A stretch of DNA of 64,000 nucleotides, from assembly GCF_900111245.1 (NCBI RefSeq), contig NZ_FOGO01000010.1, forward strand, positions 62,001-126,000, given 5' to 3'. This stretch comes from Streptomyces qinglanensis. Its GTDB lineage: Bacteria > Actinomycetota > Actinomycetes > Streptomycetales > Streptomycetaceae. This document shows, in pieces, positions 42,201 through 54,600 of the stretch. The notes beneath the pieces were generated by a model. That model did no database searches. It was not told where the DNA came from and saw only the letters and a list, made by a program, of their open reading frames with translations. Each line of letters starts with the position of its first letter. Position 1 is the first letter of the stretch. Both the position numbers and the translations under genes were made by a program.

Positions 42201-45200
42201 TCCCGGCGCGCGGGGCACGGCCGGTCAGCACTCCGTCCGCATCGTCGCGGCCCGCGGCGAACGCCTCCAGCGCGCACACCAGTTCGGCGCCGCTGCCGGT
42301 CACGACGGCGAGCCGGTGCTCCATCGGCTCCCGGCCGACCCGCAGGGTGTGGGCGATGTCCGCCAGTTCGGTGCGGGCGGTGCGCAGGAACGCGGCCAGC
42401 CGGGCGGCGTAGGCGCGCAGCCGGTCGTCCTCGCGGGCCGAGAGCACGAACAGCAGGGGCTCCCGCCGCTGCCGCCCGGCCGGCTCCGCGGCGGCGGGTA
42501 CCGGGTCCGCTTCCTCGACGACGAGATGGCAGTTGACGCCGCCCGCGCCGAAGCTGCTGAGCCCGGCCCGGCGCGGTCCGTCCTGCGCCGCGGGCCACTC
42601 GGCGGCCGCGCGCTGGACCGCGAACGGGGTGCGGGAGAGGTCGATGTCCGGGTTGGGGGGATCGGCGTGCAGCGAGGGCACCAGCCTGCGGTGCCGCATC
42701 TGGAGCAGCACCTTGGTCAGCCCCGCGATCCCGGCGGCGGACTCCAGGTGCCCGATACCCGACTTGACCGATCCGACGGCGATGCGTTCCGCCCCCGCGT
42801 AGCCCTTTGCCAGGCCGGAGATCTCGATCGGGTCGCCGAGTCCGGTACCGGTGCCGTGGGCCTCCACGTAGGAGACGGTGGCGGGGTCGACGCCGGCGGA
42901 CTCCAGCGCCGCGGCCACGACCCGGTACTGGGCTTCCGGGCTGGGCACGGTGTAGCCGTTGGTGCGGCCGCCATGTGCCGCCGCGTGCCCGGTGATCACC
43001 CCGTGTATGTGGTCGCCGTCGGCGAGGGCCCGGTCCAGCGGCTTGAGCAGCACCGCTCCGACGCCTTCGCCGGGCACGTAGCCGTCGCCGCCCGCCCCGA
43101 AGGCGCGGCATCTGCCGTCGGTGGACAGGAACCTGCCCTGGCTGAGGAAGACGTACTTGTACGGGTGCGGCGACAGGTTGACCCCGCCGGCCAGCGCGAG
43201 CTCCGACTCCCCGGAACACAGCGACGCACAGGCCAGGTGGAGCGCGGTCAGCGACGAGGAGCACATCGTGTCGACCCCGACACTGGGGCCGCGCAGGTCG
43301 AGCGTGTACGAGACCCGGTTGGCGATGCTCGCGTGCGAGGAGCCCGGTACGGGCTTGCCCGCGCGCATCGCGTCGACGCCGTGGAGCTGGTAATGGCTGT
43401 GCATCACACCGGCGAAGACCCCGACCGGACGGCGGGCGAGGTCGGCCACCCGGTATCCGGCCTCCTCCACGGTGTGCCAGGCGGTCTGCAGGAACAGCCG
43501 CTCCTGCGGGTCCATCAGCGCGGCCTCGCGCGGGGAGATGTCGAAGAACAGCGGGTCGAACAGGTCGGCGCCGTCGAGGAAGGCGCCCCACCGCGAGTAG
43601 CTGGCCCCGGGGGTGCCCCGCTCGGGGTGGAAGTCGCGGTCCGGGTCCCAGCGCTTGGAGGGGATCTCGGTGACGGCGTCGCGGCCCGCCACCAGGTTGT
43701 CCCAGAAGGCGTCCAGGTCCTCGGCCCCCGGGTAGCGTCCGCTGAGCCCGATGACCGCGACGGGGAAGGCCCCGGCGTGCGCGGGGCGCGGTGCGGTCGT
43801 CGCCGGGGACCGGTCCCCGGTGTCCGTCGCGGGCGGCGCAGTCGGCACCGACGGCGCAGTCGGCTCGGCCGCAGCGGACGGCTCGGGCGTCTCCGGCCGG
43901 AGGCGGCTGAGCGCGTCCGGGTACGCGACGGCCAGGTGGTCGGCGAGTTCGGCGAGGGTGGGGTGCGCGTAGAAGAGGGTCTTGTCGAACCCGGTGGCCA
44001 GTCGGATCTCCAGCTCGGCGGAGAGCTGGGTGACCATCAGCGAGTCCAGTCCGTAGCGTTCGAGCGGCACGGTGTCCTCGACCTGGTCGGGCGCCAGCCG
44101 GGTCTGCTCGGCGACCAGGGCGCGCAGCAGCAGCCGCGCCGACTCCGCCGGGTCCAGGTCCGTTGCGTGCCGCCCCGCACCGCCGGCCCCCTCGGCGGAC
44201 GCGCCGACGGGGTCCGCGGGGTGCGCACCCGCCGCGGGGTCGCCGCCCGGCTCGTGCTGCCCGGTCGCGGACGGCGGCTCGACCCGGACGGCGTCGAGCG
44301 CGGTGAGGGTGGCCGCCGGGTCGCCCGGTACGACCAGCAGCGCGCCCGGAGCGCCGTCGAGCGCGGCGTCGAACGCCGCCGCCGCCTCCCGGCCGGACAG
44401 GTCGCCGAGGCCGTAGCGCGCCAGCAGGTGCGCGGCGGACCGCTCCCCCTGCCGCATCCCGGCGTCCCGCCAGCGCGGCCAGGCCAGCGCCACGGTGCGG
44501 CCGGGTGCGCCGGTGGCGGCACGCCGCTCGGCCACCGCGTCCAGCACCGCGTTGGCGTAGGCGTAGCCGACCTGGCCGGGGTTGCCGACGACTCCGGCGA
44601 CCGAGGTGAACAGCGCGAAGAACTCCAGCGGTTCGTCCAGCGTCGCGGCGTGCAGGGCCTCGGCTCCGCGCAGTTTGGGGGCCAGCACGGCGTCGAGGTG
44701 CGCGTCGGTGGTGTCGGCCAGCAGCGCGTCGCGCAGCACTCCGGCGGCGTGCACCACGCCGGTGATCCCGCCGTGCTCCGCCCGCACCTGCGCGACCAGG
44801 TCCGCCATCCGCGAGGGGTCGGTGACGTCGGCGGCCCGGTAGGTCACCGACAGGGCACTGTCCGCCAGCGCGTCGAGCGCGGCGCGGGCCTCCGCACGCG
44901 GCTCGGCCGAGCGGCCCGTCAGCACCAGGTGCACGCGGGCCCGTTCGGCGAGGCTCGCGGCGATGCGCAGTCCGACGCCGCCCGCGCCGCCGGTGATCAG
45001 ATACACCCCGCCGTCCCGCGGCGCCCACGGGGTGCCGTCCGCCGCGGCCCGCCGGTGGCGGCGCACCTGCCGCACTCCGTCCCGGTGGCGCACCACCGGG
45101 TCGCTCGCGGCGAACTCCGCGGGCAGCACCGCGTCCGGCCCCTCGACCAGGCTGATCCGCAGCCGGGGGTCCTCGGCGGCCGCGGTGCGGGCGAGTCCGT

Positions 45201-48200
45201 CGAGGCCGAGAGCGGACGGGGCGCCGTCGTGCGCCACCACGATCCGGACCGGGCCGGCCGGCGCGGTGGCGAGCAGGGCCCGGCACAGGTGCAGCAGCGA
45301 GCGGACGCCGCGGTCCAGGTCGCCGTCCCGGACCGTGTCCGGGTCCGCGCCCCGCGCCCAGGTGTGCAGGACCCGGTCGGGGGTGAGTCCGTCGTCCGCG
45401 AGGGCGGCCAGCAGCCGGGTGCAGTGCTCCTCGCGGCCGGGTGCGATCTCGTAGCGCAGCCGGTCCACCCGCCGGAAGGCGGCCCCCTCGGTGACCGTGA
45501 CCACCTGCGTGCCCGGCGTCCGCAGGGCCGCGGTGTCCCCGGCGGCCGCGGATCCGCCGAACAGCAGGCAGGTGCCGCTCAGTTGTCCGGGCTGCGGCAC
45601 GGCCGGGCCGGTCTCCCAGTGCCGGGCGACCAGGGCGGCGCCGCGGTGCGCGGCGGTCCGGAGCGCGACGCCTTCCAGCCGGGCCACGGCCGACCCGTGC
45701 CGGTCGAGCACCTGGATGTCGGCCCGGACCAGTCCCTCGCCCGCCGTGGTGCGCAGGGCCACGGTGCGGGCCGCGGCGACCGGGGCCTCGACCACGAGGG
45801 TGTCCACGGCGACGGGCAGCAGCAGGGTGCCCGGCTCGGCCGTGTGCAGGACGGACACGGCCGCGGCCTGGATCGCCAGGTCCAGCACGGCCGCCTCGCG
45901 GTCGAACCGGGAGGCGCCCGCCGGAGGCGCGAGGTCGGCGACAGCGGCCCCGTCCCCGACGGTGACCGTGCGCAGGCCGCGCAGCCCGGTGCCGTATTCC
46001 AGCCCGCCCGCGCCCAGCAGCGCGTAGCAGCGGTCGTGGTCGAGGACGGTCCCGCCGTCGGCGCGTGCCGGCTCGGCGGGTGCGGGTGCGGGTGCGGTGA
46101 GCGCGCTGCCCGCGCTGCAGGTGACGCCGTCGGCGCCGAGCGCGAACCGGCCGCCGTCGGCCGCCCGCGCGGTCACCGTCAGCGTCCGCGGCCCCGGCAC
46201 CTCGCACGGGTGGTCGAACCGGACCCGGTGCAGTCCGGTGACGTCCGGGTCGAGCTCCCGGAGGGCGGCGAGGCCCAGCAGGCTGCCCGCGGCGGCCGAC
46301 AGGGTCGGCACGCCCCGGACCACGTGGTCGGCGAGGAACGGCTCGGTACCGGTGACGGCGATCTCGCGGGTCTGCGCGGCAACCGTGCCCGGCTCCCCGG
46401 CGTCCCGGCGGCGTGCCGGCCCGGCGGCGCCGTCGGCGTCGAGCCGGTAGGGCGCGGTCTCGAACGGGTATGTCGGCAGGACGACGCCGCGTCCCGGCCG
46501 CTGGGCGAAGACGGCGGTCCAGTCCGGGGCGGCTCCGGCCTCCCAGGCCCGGCACAGCGACTCCAGCGGCGGCTCACCGGCCAGCGCGACCGCGTCCGGC
46601 GGCAGTTCGGCCAGCGGACGGACGGGGAAGGACGCACCGGTGAGACCTTCGGCGGCGGCGGGCTCGTCCCACACCCGGCGCGCCGTCTCCAGGTCGCATC
46701 CTCCGCCGGCGGCGAGGGCGAGGCCGGTCGAGGCGGGGCACGCGTATCCGGCCTCGGGCAGCAGGCCCCAGCTCAGCCGCAGCCGGGCCAGGGTGTGCAG
46801 CAGCGTGAAGGCGGCGGGCGCATCGGCGCCGCACTCGGCGGCGAACGCCCCGGCGGCGGGCTCGGACGCCAGCAGTTCCGCCAGCCGCGCCTCGGGGTCC
46901 GGTACGCGGGCGTCGAAGGCGAACACCACCGGTGCCGCGGTGCCCGGTTCCTGCGGTGCGGACAGTTGCCGCAGCAGGTCCTCGCGGTCCGCGGCCAGGA
47001 CGGCGCGCCGGTAGCGGTGCGCGGCCCGGCCGCAGGCCAGGGTGCGGGCCGTGTCGGCCAGGCCGGTCTCCGGGTGGCCGCGCAGGTGCGCGGCGAGGTC
47101 CGCGGCGGTGCGCCGCAGCGCGGAGGGGGTCGCGGCGGACAGCACGACCGGCACCGGTCCGGCCGCCCGCGCCGGCGCGTCGGGGTGCCAATCGGGGTCG
47201 TCGTGCTCGGCCTGCTGCTCGTCGGCCTGCTCCAGGATCAGATGGGCGTTGGTGCCGCTGATGCCGAAGGCCGAGACCGCGGCCCGGCGGGGCCCGCCGG
47301 TCTCCGGCCACGGCCGCGCCTCGGTCAGCAGCCGCACCGGGCCGTCCGCCCAGTCCACCTCCGGCGTGGGCCGGTCGACGTGCAGGGTGCGCGGCAGCAC
47401 TCCGTGCCGCAGCGCCATCACCGTCTTGATCACGCCGCCGACGCCCGCCGCCGCCTGGGCGTGGCCGATGTTGGACTTCAGGGAGCCCAGCCACAGCGGC
47501 CGGTCGGCGCGGCGGTCCGCGTATCCGGCGCGCAGCGCCTCCACTTCGATCGGATCGCCGAGGGTGGTGCCGGTGCCGTGCCCTTCGACCAGTTCGACGT
47601 CGCCGGGGCCCAGCCGTGCGTCGGCGAGCGCGTCGGCGATCAGGCGCTGCTGCGCGGGTCCGCTCGGTGCGGTGAGCCCGTTGCTGGCGCCGTCGGAGTT
47701 GACGGCGCCGCCGCGCACCACGGCCAGCACCGGATGGCCGTTCCGCCGGGCGTCGGAGAGCCGTTCCAGCAGCAGCAGACCGGCACCCTCGGCCCAGCCG
47801 GTGCCGTCGGCCGCCGCCGCGTAGGACTTGCACCGCCCGTCCCGGGACAGGCCGCGCTGCTGGGCGAACTCGACGAACACGCCCGGCGAGGTCAGCACCG
47901 TGGCGCCACCGGCCAGGGCCAGGTCGCACTCGCCCAGCCGCAGCGCGCGCACCGCCTGGTGCACGGCGACCAGTGACGAGGAGCAGGCCGTGTCCACGGT
48001 GACGGCCGGGCCGTGCAGCCCGTACCGGAACGCCAGCCGTCCGGAGGCGATGCTGAGCGAGGTGCCGGTGAGCAGGTATCCGGCGGCGTCGCCGTCCGCG
48101 TCGCTCAGCCGCGGCCCGTACTCGCCGCCCATGGCGCCGACGAACACGGCCGTGGCGCTGGAGCGCAGCGAGTCCGGGTCGACGGCCGCGCGTTCCAGGA

Positions 48201-48600
48201 CCTCCCAGGAGACTTCCAGCAGCAGCCGCTGCTGCGGGTCCATGGCCGCCGCCTCGCGCGGGCTGATGCCGAAGAACACCGGGTCGAACCGGTAGGGGTC
48301 GTCGAGGAAGCCGCCCGCCGACGCGTAGGTCCGGCCGGGCACTCCGGGCTCGGGGTCGACCAGCGTGTCCAGATCCCAACCGCGGTCGCCGGGCAGCGGG
48401 CCGACGGCGTCGCTCTCCTCGGTCACCAGCCGCCACAGGTCCTCGGGGCCGCGCACCCCGCCGGGGTAGCGGCAGCCCATGGAGACGATCGCGACGGGCT
48501 CGTGCGCCGCCTCCGTGACCGCGTGCAGCCGCTGCCTGGCCTGCTGGAGCTTGGCCGTCGCCCGGCGCAGGTAGGCGACGAGTTCCTGCTCATCGGCCAT
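33262..48600 (-). CDS. PKS B: type I PKS, modules M2-M4 (cis-AT to trans-AT transition)
   Basis: 5,112 residues. ATG at 48600 has AAGGAG 5 bases upstream and overlaps the PKS A stop by 11 bases. It begins with a short helical N-terminal docking segment (about residues 1-30) typical of cis-AT modules. M2: KS (DTACSSS Cys206), remnant of an AT, DH, KR, ACP. M3: KS (DTMCSSS), DH (HLIRGVRLLP), KR, ACP. M4: KS, DH (HEVAGERVLP and HPGLLDAALH), KR, C-methyltransferase (LEVGAGTGATT, about residue 4692), ACP, then a C-terminal docking helix. Each module should build a double bond, and M4 adds an alpha-methyl from SAM. M3 and M4 have trans-AT linkers (ADIAHTLRVGREPM type) and no AT. Repetitive linkers (GPDRT, SGAAA, SEDPA) are encoded by 15-bp tandem repeats. 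Confidence 0.97.
33590..39182 (-). other. Module M4: KS-DH-KR-cMT-ACP (trans-AT)
   Basis: KS (DTACSSS, EAHGTGT, NVGH), DH with both motifs canonical, KR with GGLGTVG and a GYAAGS tyrosine, then a C-methyltransferase with LEVGAGTGATT and FYQADPVMEQYN, and ACP LGVDSLVALEL. Should give an alpha-methylated enoyl unit, the fourth double bond. A C-terminal helix follows for docking to PKS C. Confidence 0.88.
37331..37375. repeat. 15-bp tandem repeat encoding SGAAA in PKS B linker
   Basis: Three exact copies of GCGGCGGCACCGGAC before the M4 DH, in frame. Confidence 0.85.
41071..41145. repeat. 15-bp tandem repeat encoding GPDRT in PKS B linker
   Basis: Five near-identical 15-bp units of the form GTCCGGYCCKGTGCG in the DH-KR linker of M3, in frame, giving (GPDRT)n. 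Copy number could vary without frameshift. Confidence 0.85.
41702..41772. repeat. GGCCCCGGCT-type short repeat in the M3 DH
   Basis: Alternating GGCCCC/GGCTCC/GGCCTC units encode a Gly/Ala/Glu run (GAGAGAEAGAGAE pattern) inserted inside the DH of M3. The run interrupts a folded domain rather than a linker. Confidence 0.75.
43900..48504 (-). other. Module M2: KS-AT(relic)-DH-KR-ACP
   Basis: KS of cis-AT style (GWDLDTLVDPEPGVPG, EGHGTGT, NIGH). A shortened AT remnant follows. DH has HVVRGVPTLS with Ser replacing the usual final Pro, and a DxxxQ second motif (LDLAIQ). KR has GGAGGVG, TSVAG Ser and a GYAYAN tyrosine, so it looks active. ACP serine lies in YGLDSLMV. Predicted outcome is a double bond using an extender delivered in trans. 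Confidence 0.85.
46650..46945 (-). other. Vestigial acyltransferase domain in module M2
   Basis: Between the KS linker and DH of M2 lies roughly 130 residues that align to the first half of an AT: VVFAFDARVPDP at the FVFPGQGSQW position, then LARLRLSWGLLPEAGYACPASTGLALAAG where active ATs have GVxPDAVVGHSQGEIAAAxVAG. The catalytic Ser aligns with Pro and the GQG loop is lost. The second half, including the specificity motif, is missing. It cannot be catalytic. Confidence 0.85.
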
Positions 48601-51600
48601 CGGGGCTCCTTCCGGTGGAGACCGCGCCGTCGAGGGCGCCGGAGTCGTCGAGAGCAGCGGGTTCGCCGGGTCCGGGGTCGGGGTCGGCGTCGATCAGTGC
48701 GAAGAGTTCGCCGACGTCGGCGTCGGTCAGGATGTGGGTGATCTCCTCGGCCTCGCTGCGCGGTGGCTCGTCCGCGGCGGCGGGCGCGGGCGTCGGGCCG
48801 GGCGCGGCGGTGCCGTCCGGTGCGGCGGCCGGTGCGTGCGCGGGGCGCTGCGCGTCCTCCGGCGGCCGTGCGGGCTGTGCGTCGTCCGCGGGTGGCGCCA
48901 ACTGGCCGAGCAGCCATCCGGCGAGCTGCGCGGGGGTGGGGTGGCTGAAGACGACCGTGGCGGGCAGCCGCAGCCCGGTCGCCGCGGCGAGCCGGTTGCG
49001 CACCTCGACGGCGATGAGGGAGTCGCAGCCGAGCGCCTTGAACGAGGTGTCCGGGTCGACGGTGTGCGAGGCGCCGTGCCCGAGCGCCGCCGCGGTGTGC
49101 GCGCCGACGAGCGCCACCATCCGGGAGCGCCGCTGTGCCGCGGGCAGTTCGGCCAGTTCCTCGGTCACCGAGCGGACCGGTTCCCGGCGTGCCGCCGGGC
49201 GCGGCCGCGCGGGCGCGATCCCGCGCAGCATGCCGGACGCGCCCGAGCCGTGCAGCCGGGCGGCGACCACCAGCGGCGCCGACCCCCGCAGCGCGGCGTC
49301 GAACAGCCGCAGTCCGGCGTCGGTCTCCAGCTCTCCGATGCCCGCGGCCGCCAGCCGCCGTACGGCGGTGTCGTCCAACTGACCGGTCATGCCGCTGCGC
49401 CGGGACCACAGTCCCCAGGCGATCGACGTCGCGGGCAGCCCGGCGGCGTGCCGGGTCCTGGCCAGCGCGTCGAGCGCGCCGTTGGCCGCCGCGTAGTTGG
49501 CCTGCCCGGCGGTGCCCAGCAGCCCCGCGACCGAGGAGAACAGCACGAACGCGGTGACCGAGGGGAGCTGCGCCGTCAGCTCGTGCAGGGCCTGCGCTGC
49601 CGCCGCCTTGGGCCGCATCACGCGGTGGAGTGCGTCGGCGTCCATGGCGGACACCAGACCGTCCTCCAGCACACCCGCGGCGTGCACCACGGTGGTGAGC
49701 GGGTACGCGTCCGGAACGGTCTCCAGGACCCGGGCCAGGGCTTCGCGGTCCGCGGCGTCGCAGGCCACCGCCTCGGCGTCGGCACCCAGCGATGCCAGTT
49801 CGGCGACGAGTCCGGTCGCACCGGGTGCGTGCGGGCCGCGCCTGCTGAGCAGCAGGAGCCGGCGCACACCGTGCGCGGTGACCAGTTCGCGGGCGACGAG
49901 CGCGCCGAGCCCGCCGGTCCCGCCGGTGATCAGCGCGGTGCCGCCGAGCGTCGGGGCCGGGGCCGGCTGCTGCTGCGCGGTGCTGCGGCGCAGCACCGGG
50001 GTCTCGAACCGGCCCTCGCGGTCGCGCAGTTGCGTCTCACCGGTGGCCAGCGCGGCGGCGACCCGTGCCGGGTCGGGTGCGGCTTCGGGGGTGTCCAGCA
50101 GCAGGAAGCGGCCCGGGTGTTCGGTCTGCGCCGACCGCATCAGTCCCCACACGGCGGCGTGGCCGGGGTCGGACAGCTCGCCGTCGCCGCCGGTGGTCAC
50201 CACCGCGAGCCGGGACGCCGCGAACCGCTCGTCGCCCGTCCAGGCGCGCACCCGCTCCAGTACGCGGGCGGCCGCGGCCGCGGGGTCCTGCCCGGCCGGG
50301 CAGGTCAGGACGGCCACGGCGGGCGCCTCGGCGGGCAGTTCGGCGCCCAGGACGACGGGGGCCTCCTCCCCCGCGCCGGCGGCGGGTGCGGTGTCCGGCT
50401 CGGCGGCCCGCATCCAGTCCGGGGAGTACAGCCCGGCGTCCGCGGCGAGCAGTTCCGGGGAGACCGGGCGCAGCGCGAGGGCCTCGACGGTGAGCACCGG
50501 GGCCCCGTGCTCGTCCCAGGCGGCCAGCGAGACGGCGCCGTCCTCGCCCGCCGAGGCGAGCCGTACTCGCAGGGTGGTCGCGGCGGTCGTGGACAGCCGC
50601 ACCCCGGTCCAGGAGAAGGGCAGCCGGCAGGTTCCCTCGTCGCCGTCGCGCAGCCAGATCCCGTGCAGCGCCGCGTCCAGCAGCGCCGGGTGCACACCGA
50701 ACCCGCGCGGTGCGCCCTGCGGGCTCTCCGGCAGGGCGACCTCCAGCCACAGGTCCCCGCCCCGGGACCAGGCCGAGCGCAGGCCGCGGAAGACGGGGCC
50801 GTAGTCCAGGCCGAGCGACCGGAGCCGCGCGTAGTGCCCGGCCACCGGCACCGGGGTCGCCTCCGGCGGCGGCCACGCGGTGAACGGAGCTGCCGCGTCC
50901 GGGGTTTCCGCGGTGTCCGGTGCGGCGACCGCGGTGGCGTGCCGGATCCACTGCGCGCCCTCGGCGTCGGCGCGGGTGTGCACGGTGACCGCGCGGCGGC
51001 CCTCCGCGTCCGGCTCCGCCACCACGAGCTGGGTGGTCAGCGCGCCTTCGGCGGGCAGCACGACCGGCTGGTCCAGGATCAGTTCGGTGACCGCCGGGCA
51101 GCCGGCCCGGCGGGCTGCGCACAGCACCAGTTCCAGGCAGCCGGTACCGGGCAGCACCACGGTGTCGAGCACCGCGTGGTCGGCCAGCCAGGGCGCCTCC
51201 TCGACCGAGAGGGTCCCGGTCAGCACGAGGGTGCCGCTGTCGGCGAGTTCGACGGCGGCCCCCAGCAGGGGGTGCGCTGCGGACTCCAGTCCGGCCGCCG
51301 ACAGGTCACCGGCGCCCGCCGGGACCGGGAGCCAGTGCGACTCCCGCTGGAAGGGGTAGGTCGGCAGCGGTACGGCGGTGCCCCGCACGGTCTCGGACCA
51401 GTCCACCGGGAGTCCGTGCGCGTCCGCCTTGGCCAGTGACCGCAGGAACCGCTCCGGCCCGCCCTCGTCGCGGGTCAGCGTCTCCACGAGGGCGACGTCC
51501 GCGGCTGCTTCGTCGGCGCACTCGGCGATTCCGGAGAGCGCCACCGGGTGCGGGCTGACCTCGACGAAGGCGCGGTGCCCGGCGTCGAGGAGGGCGCCGA

Positions 51601-54600
51601 CGGCCTCGTCGAAGCGGACCGTCTCGCGCAGGTTGCGGTACCAGTAGCCGGAGTCGAGTGCGGCGTCCCGCACGAAGGCGGCGTCCACGGTGGACATCAG
51701 CGGAATGCGGGGTGCCGTCGGGCGGACGTCGGCCAGGTCGGTGCGCAGCCGCTCCTCCAGCTCGGCCACCTGCGCGGAGTGCGAGGCGTAGTCGACCGCG
51801 ACGAGCTTGGCGCGGACACCGTCGGCGACGCAGCGCTCCACGACCTCGGCGACCGCGTCGGGCTCCCCGGAGACGGTGGTGGCGCCGGGGCCGTTGCGCA
51901 CGGCGACCGACACCCGCTCCCCCCAGGGCGACAGCAGCGCGCGCACCCGGTCGGTCGGCAGCGCGACGGAGGCCATGGCGCCCCGCCCGGCCAGTGCCAC
52001 CAGGGCCTGCGAGCGGCGGGCGACGATCAGCGCGGCGTCGTCCAGGCTCAGCGCCCCGGCGGTGCACGCGGCGGCGATCTCGCCCTGGCTGTTGCCGACC
52101 ACGGCGGCCGGTTCCACTCCGTGCGCCCGCCACAGTTCGGCGAGCGCGACCATGGTGGCGAACAGCACGGGCTGCACCACGTCGACCCGGTCCAGTCCGG
52201 GTTGTCCGGGGTCGCCGCGCAGCACTCCGGTCAGGCTCCAGTCCACATGCGGGGCCAGGGCCTGCTCGCACCGGGCGATCGAGGCCGCGAAGTGCGGTGC
52301 GCAGTCGAGCAGTTCGCGGCCCATTCCGGTCCACTGCGCGCCCTGGCCGCCGAAGACGAGGACGGGCCGGTGGTCCTCGGCGGCGGTGCCCAGGACGACG
52401 GAGGGGTCGGCGGTGCCCCCGGCGACGGCGGTCAGGCCGTGCAGCAGCGCGTCCCGTCCGGTGCCGGTGACCGCGGCGCGCTGCCGGAAGCGGGTGCGGG
52501 TGGTCAGCAGCGAGTGGGCGACATCGGCCGGTCGCCAGTCGGTGCGGGCGGCCAGCTCGGTGTGCAGCCGGGCGGCCTGGTCGCGCAGCGCCTGCTCGGT
52601 GCGGCCGGAGAGCGCGAGCACCACCGGACCGCGGGTGCCCGGCTGCTGCGGGTCGGGCGGGGACGGCTCGGCGCCGGGCGGCTGCTCCAGGACGACGTGC
52701 GCGTTGGTGCCGCTGATGCCGAAGGAGGAGATCCCGGCCCGCCGGGGCCGGTCGGCGGACGGCCAGGGCACGGCCCGGGTGAGCAGCTCCAGGCCGCCGG
52801 ACGCCCAGTCGATGTGCGGCGAGGGTTCCTCGGCGTGCAGGGTGGCGGGGAGTTCGCCGTGCCGGAGTGCCAGCACCATCTTGATCAGCCCGGCCAGTCC
52901 GGCGGCGGCCTGGGTGTGCCCGATGTTGGACTTGACCGAGCCGAGCAGCAGCGGCCGGCCGGCGGGCCGGCCGGTCCCGTAGGCGGCCAGCAGCGCGGTC
53001 GCCTCGACGGGGTCGCCGAGCGCGGTACCGGTGCCGTGCGCCTCGACTGCGTCCACCTCGTGCGGGAGTACTCCCGCGTCGGCGAGCGCCGCGGCGATCA
53101 CCTGCCGCTGGGCCAGTCCGCTGGGGGCGGTGAGCCCGTTGCTGGCGCCGTCGGAGTTCAGCGCCGTACCGCGGACCACCGCCAGCACCGGGTGCCCGTT
53201 GCGGCGCGCGTCGGAGAGCCGCTCCAGCACCACGGCGCCCGCGCCCTCGGCCCAGCCGGTGCCGTCCGCTGCGGCGGCGAACGCCCGGCAGCGGCCGTCG
53301 GCCGACAGCCCGCCCTGCCGGGCGAACTCGGTGAACATGCCCGGCAGCGGCATCACGGTGACCCCGCCCGCGAGGGCGAGGGTGGACTCCCCGGTGCGCA
53401 GCGACCGGCAGGCCAGGTGCACCGCGGCCAGCGACGAGGAGCAGGCGGTGTCGACGGTGAGCGCGGGGCCCGAGAGGCCGAGCACGTAGGCGAGCCGTCC
53501 GGACAGCACGCTCGGGGTGCCGCCGGTGAGCAGGAAGCCGCCCGCCGCGTCGGCCTGTTCGTGCAGCCGGGCGCCGTAGTCCTGGGCGGTGGCGCCCGCG
53601 AAGACCGCGGTGCGGGTGGCGCGCAGCGTGCCGGGGACGATGCCCGCGCGCTCGACGGCCTCCCAGGCCACTTCGAGGAACAGCCGCTGCTGCGGGTCCA
53701 TCGCGGCCGCCTCCCGGGGGGAGATGCCGAAGAACTCCGCGTCGAAGCGGTCGATGCCGGTGAGGAATCCGCCGGGGCGCAGTCCGGTGACGTCCATCCG
53801 CTGCCAGCCGCGCTCGCCGGGCGGCGGGGTGATCGCGTCGACGCGGTCGGCCAGCAGCCGCCACAGGTCCTCGGGGTTCTCCACTCCGCCGGGGAACCGG
53901 CAGCCCATGCCGACGACCACCACGGGGTCGGCCGCCTCCTCGGGCGCGGCCGGGTCGGCCGCCGCTGCCGCCGGTCCGCTCGTCGGCCCCGTCGTCGCCG
54001 GGGCGGCCGCGGCCGGATCCTGGTCCGGCGGGCCGGCGAGATGCTCCGCCAGCGCGGCGGGGGTGGGGTGGTCGTAGAGCAGGGCGACCGACAGGTCGGC
54101 GCCGATCCGCTCCTCGACGAGATCGCGCAGCTCCAGGCCCATCATCGAGTCGAAGCCCTGGTCCCGGAAGGGGATGTCGGGCGCGACCGCCGCGCCCAGC
54201 ACTCCGGCGGCCAGCTCCAGTACCGCGGCCAGCGGCGGGTCCTGGGTGCCGGACGCGGCTCCGGCGGCCCGCGTCGGCGCGGGCCGCGCCGCCGGGGCGT
54301 CCTCCGCTTCGGGCACGGTTGCGCCCAGCCCGGCGGGCCAGTGGCGGCGGCGCTGGAACGGATAGCCCGGCAGCGGCACCCGGACCGGCGCGTACTGCTC
54401 GAACACCGCGTGCCAGTCGGCCTGTTCACCGGCCAGGAAGCGGTCGGCGCACTCCTGGACGGACGAAGCGGCGGCGGGAGCGCCGTCGCCGACGGCGGCG
54501 CCGACCGGGTCGGCGGCACCGGCCAGTTCGTCCAGTCCCGCCAGCAGGGCCGCCCGGTCGTGGGCGAGGACGAGCGCGCGGCAGGGGTGCGCGGTGCGGG

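Larger units (their letters stand above)
39370..43768 (-). other. Module M3: KS-DH-KR-ACP (trans-AT)
   Basis: KS with DTMCSSS, EAHGTGT, GIGH and trans-AT flanking linker (ADIAHTLRVGREPMEHRL). DH first motif HLIRGVRLLP is canonical, while the second reads LDGALR, with Arg where His or Gln usually sits. KR has GATGALG, FSSLAS and a GYGTAN tyrosine. ACP has FGIDSVMIMEL. Predicted to add the third double bond if the DH tolerates the Arg. Confidence 0.85.
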
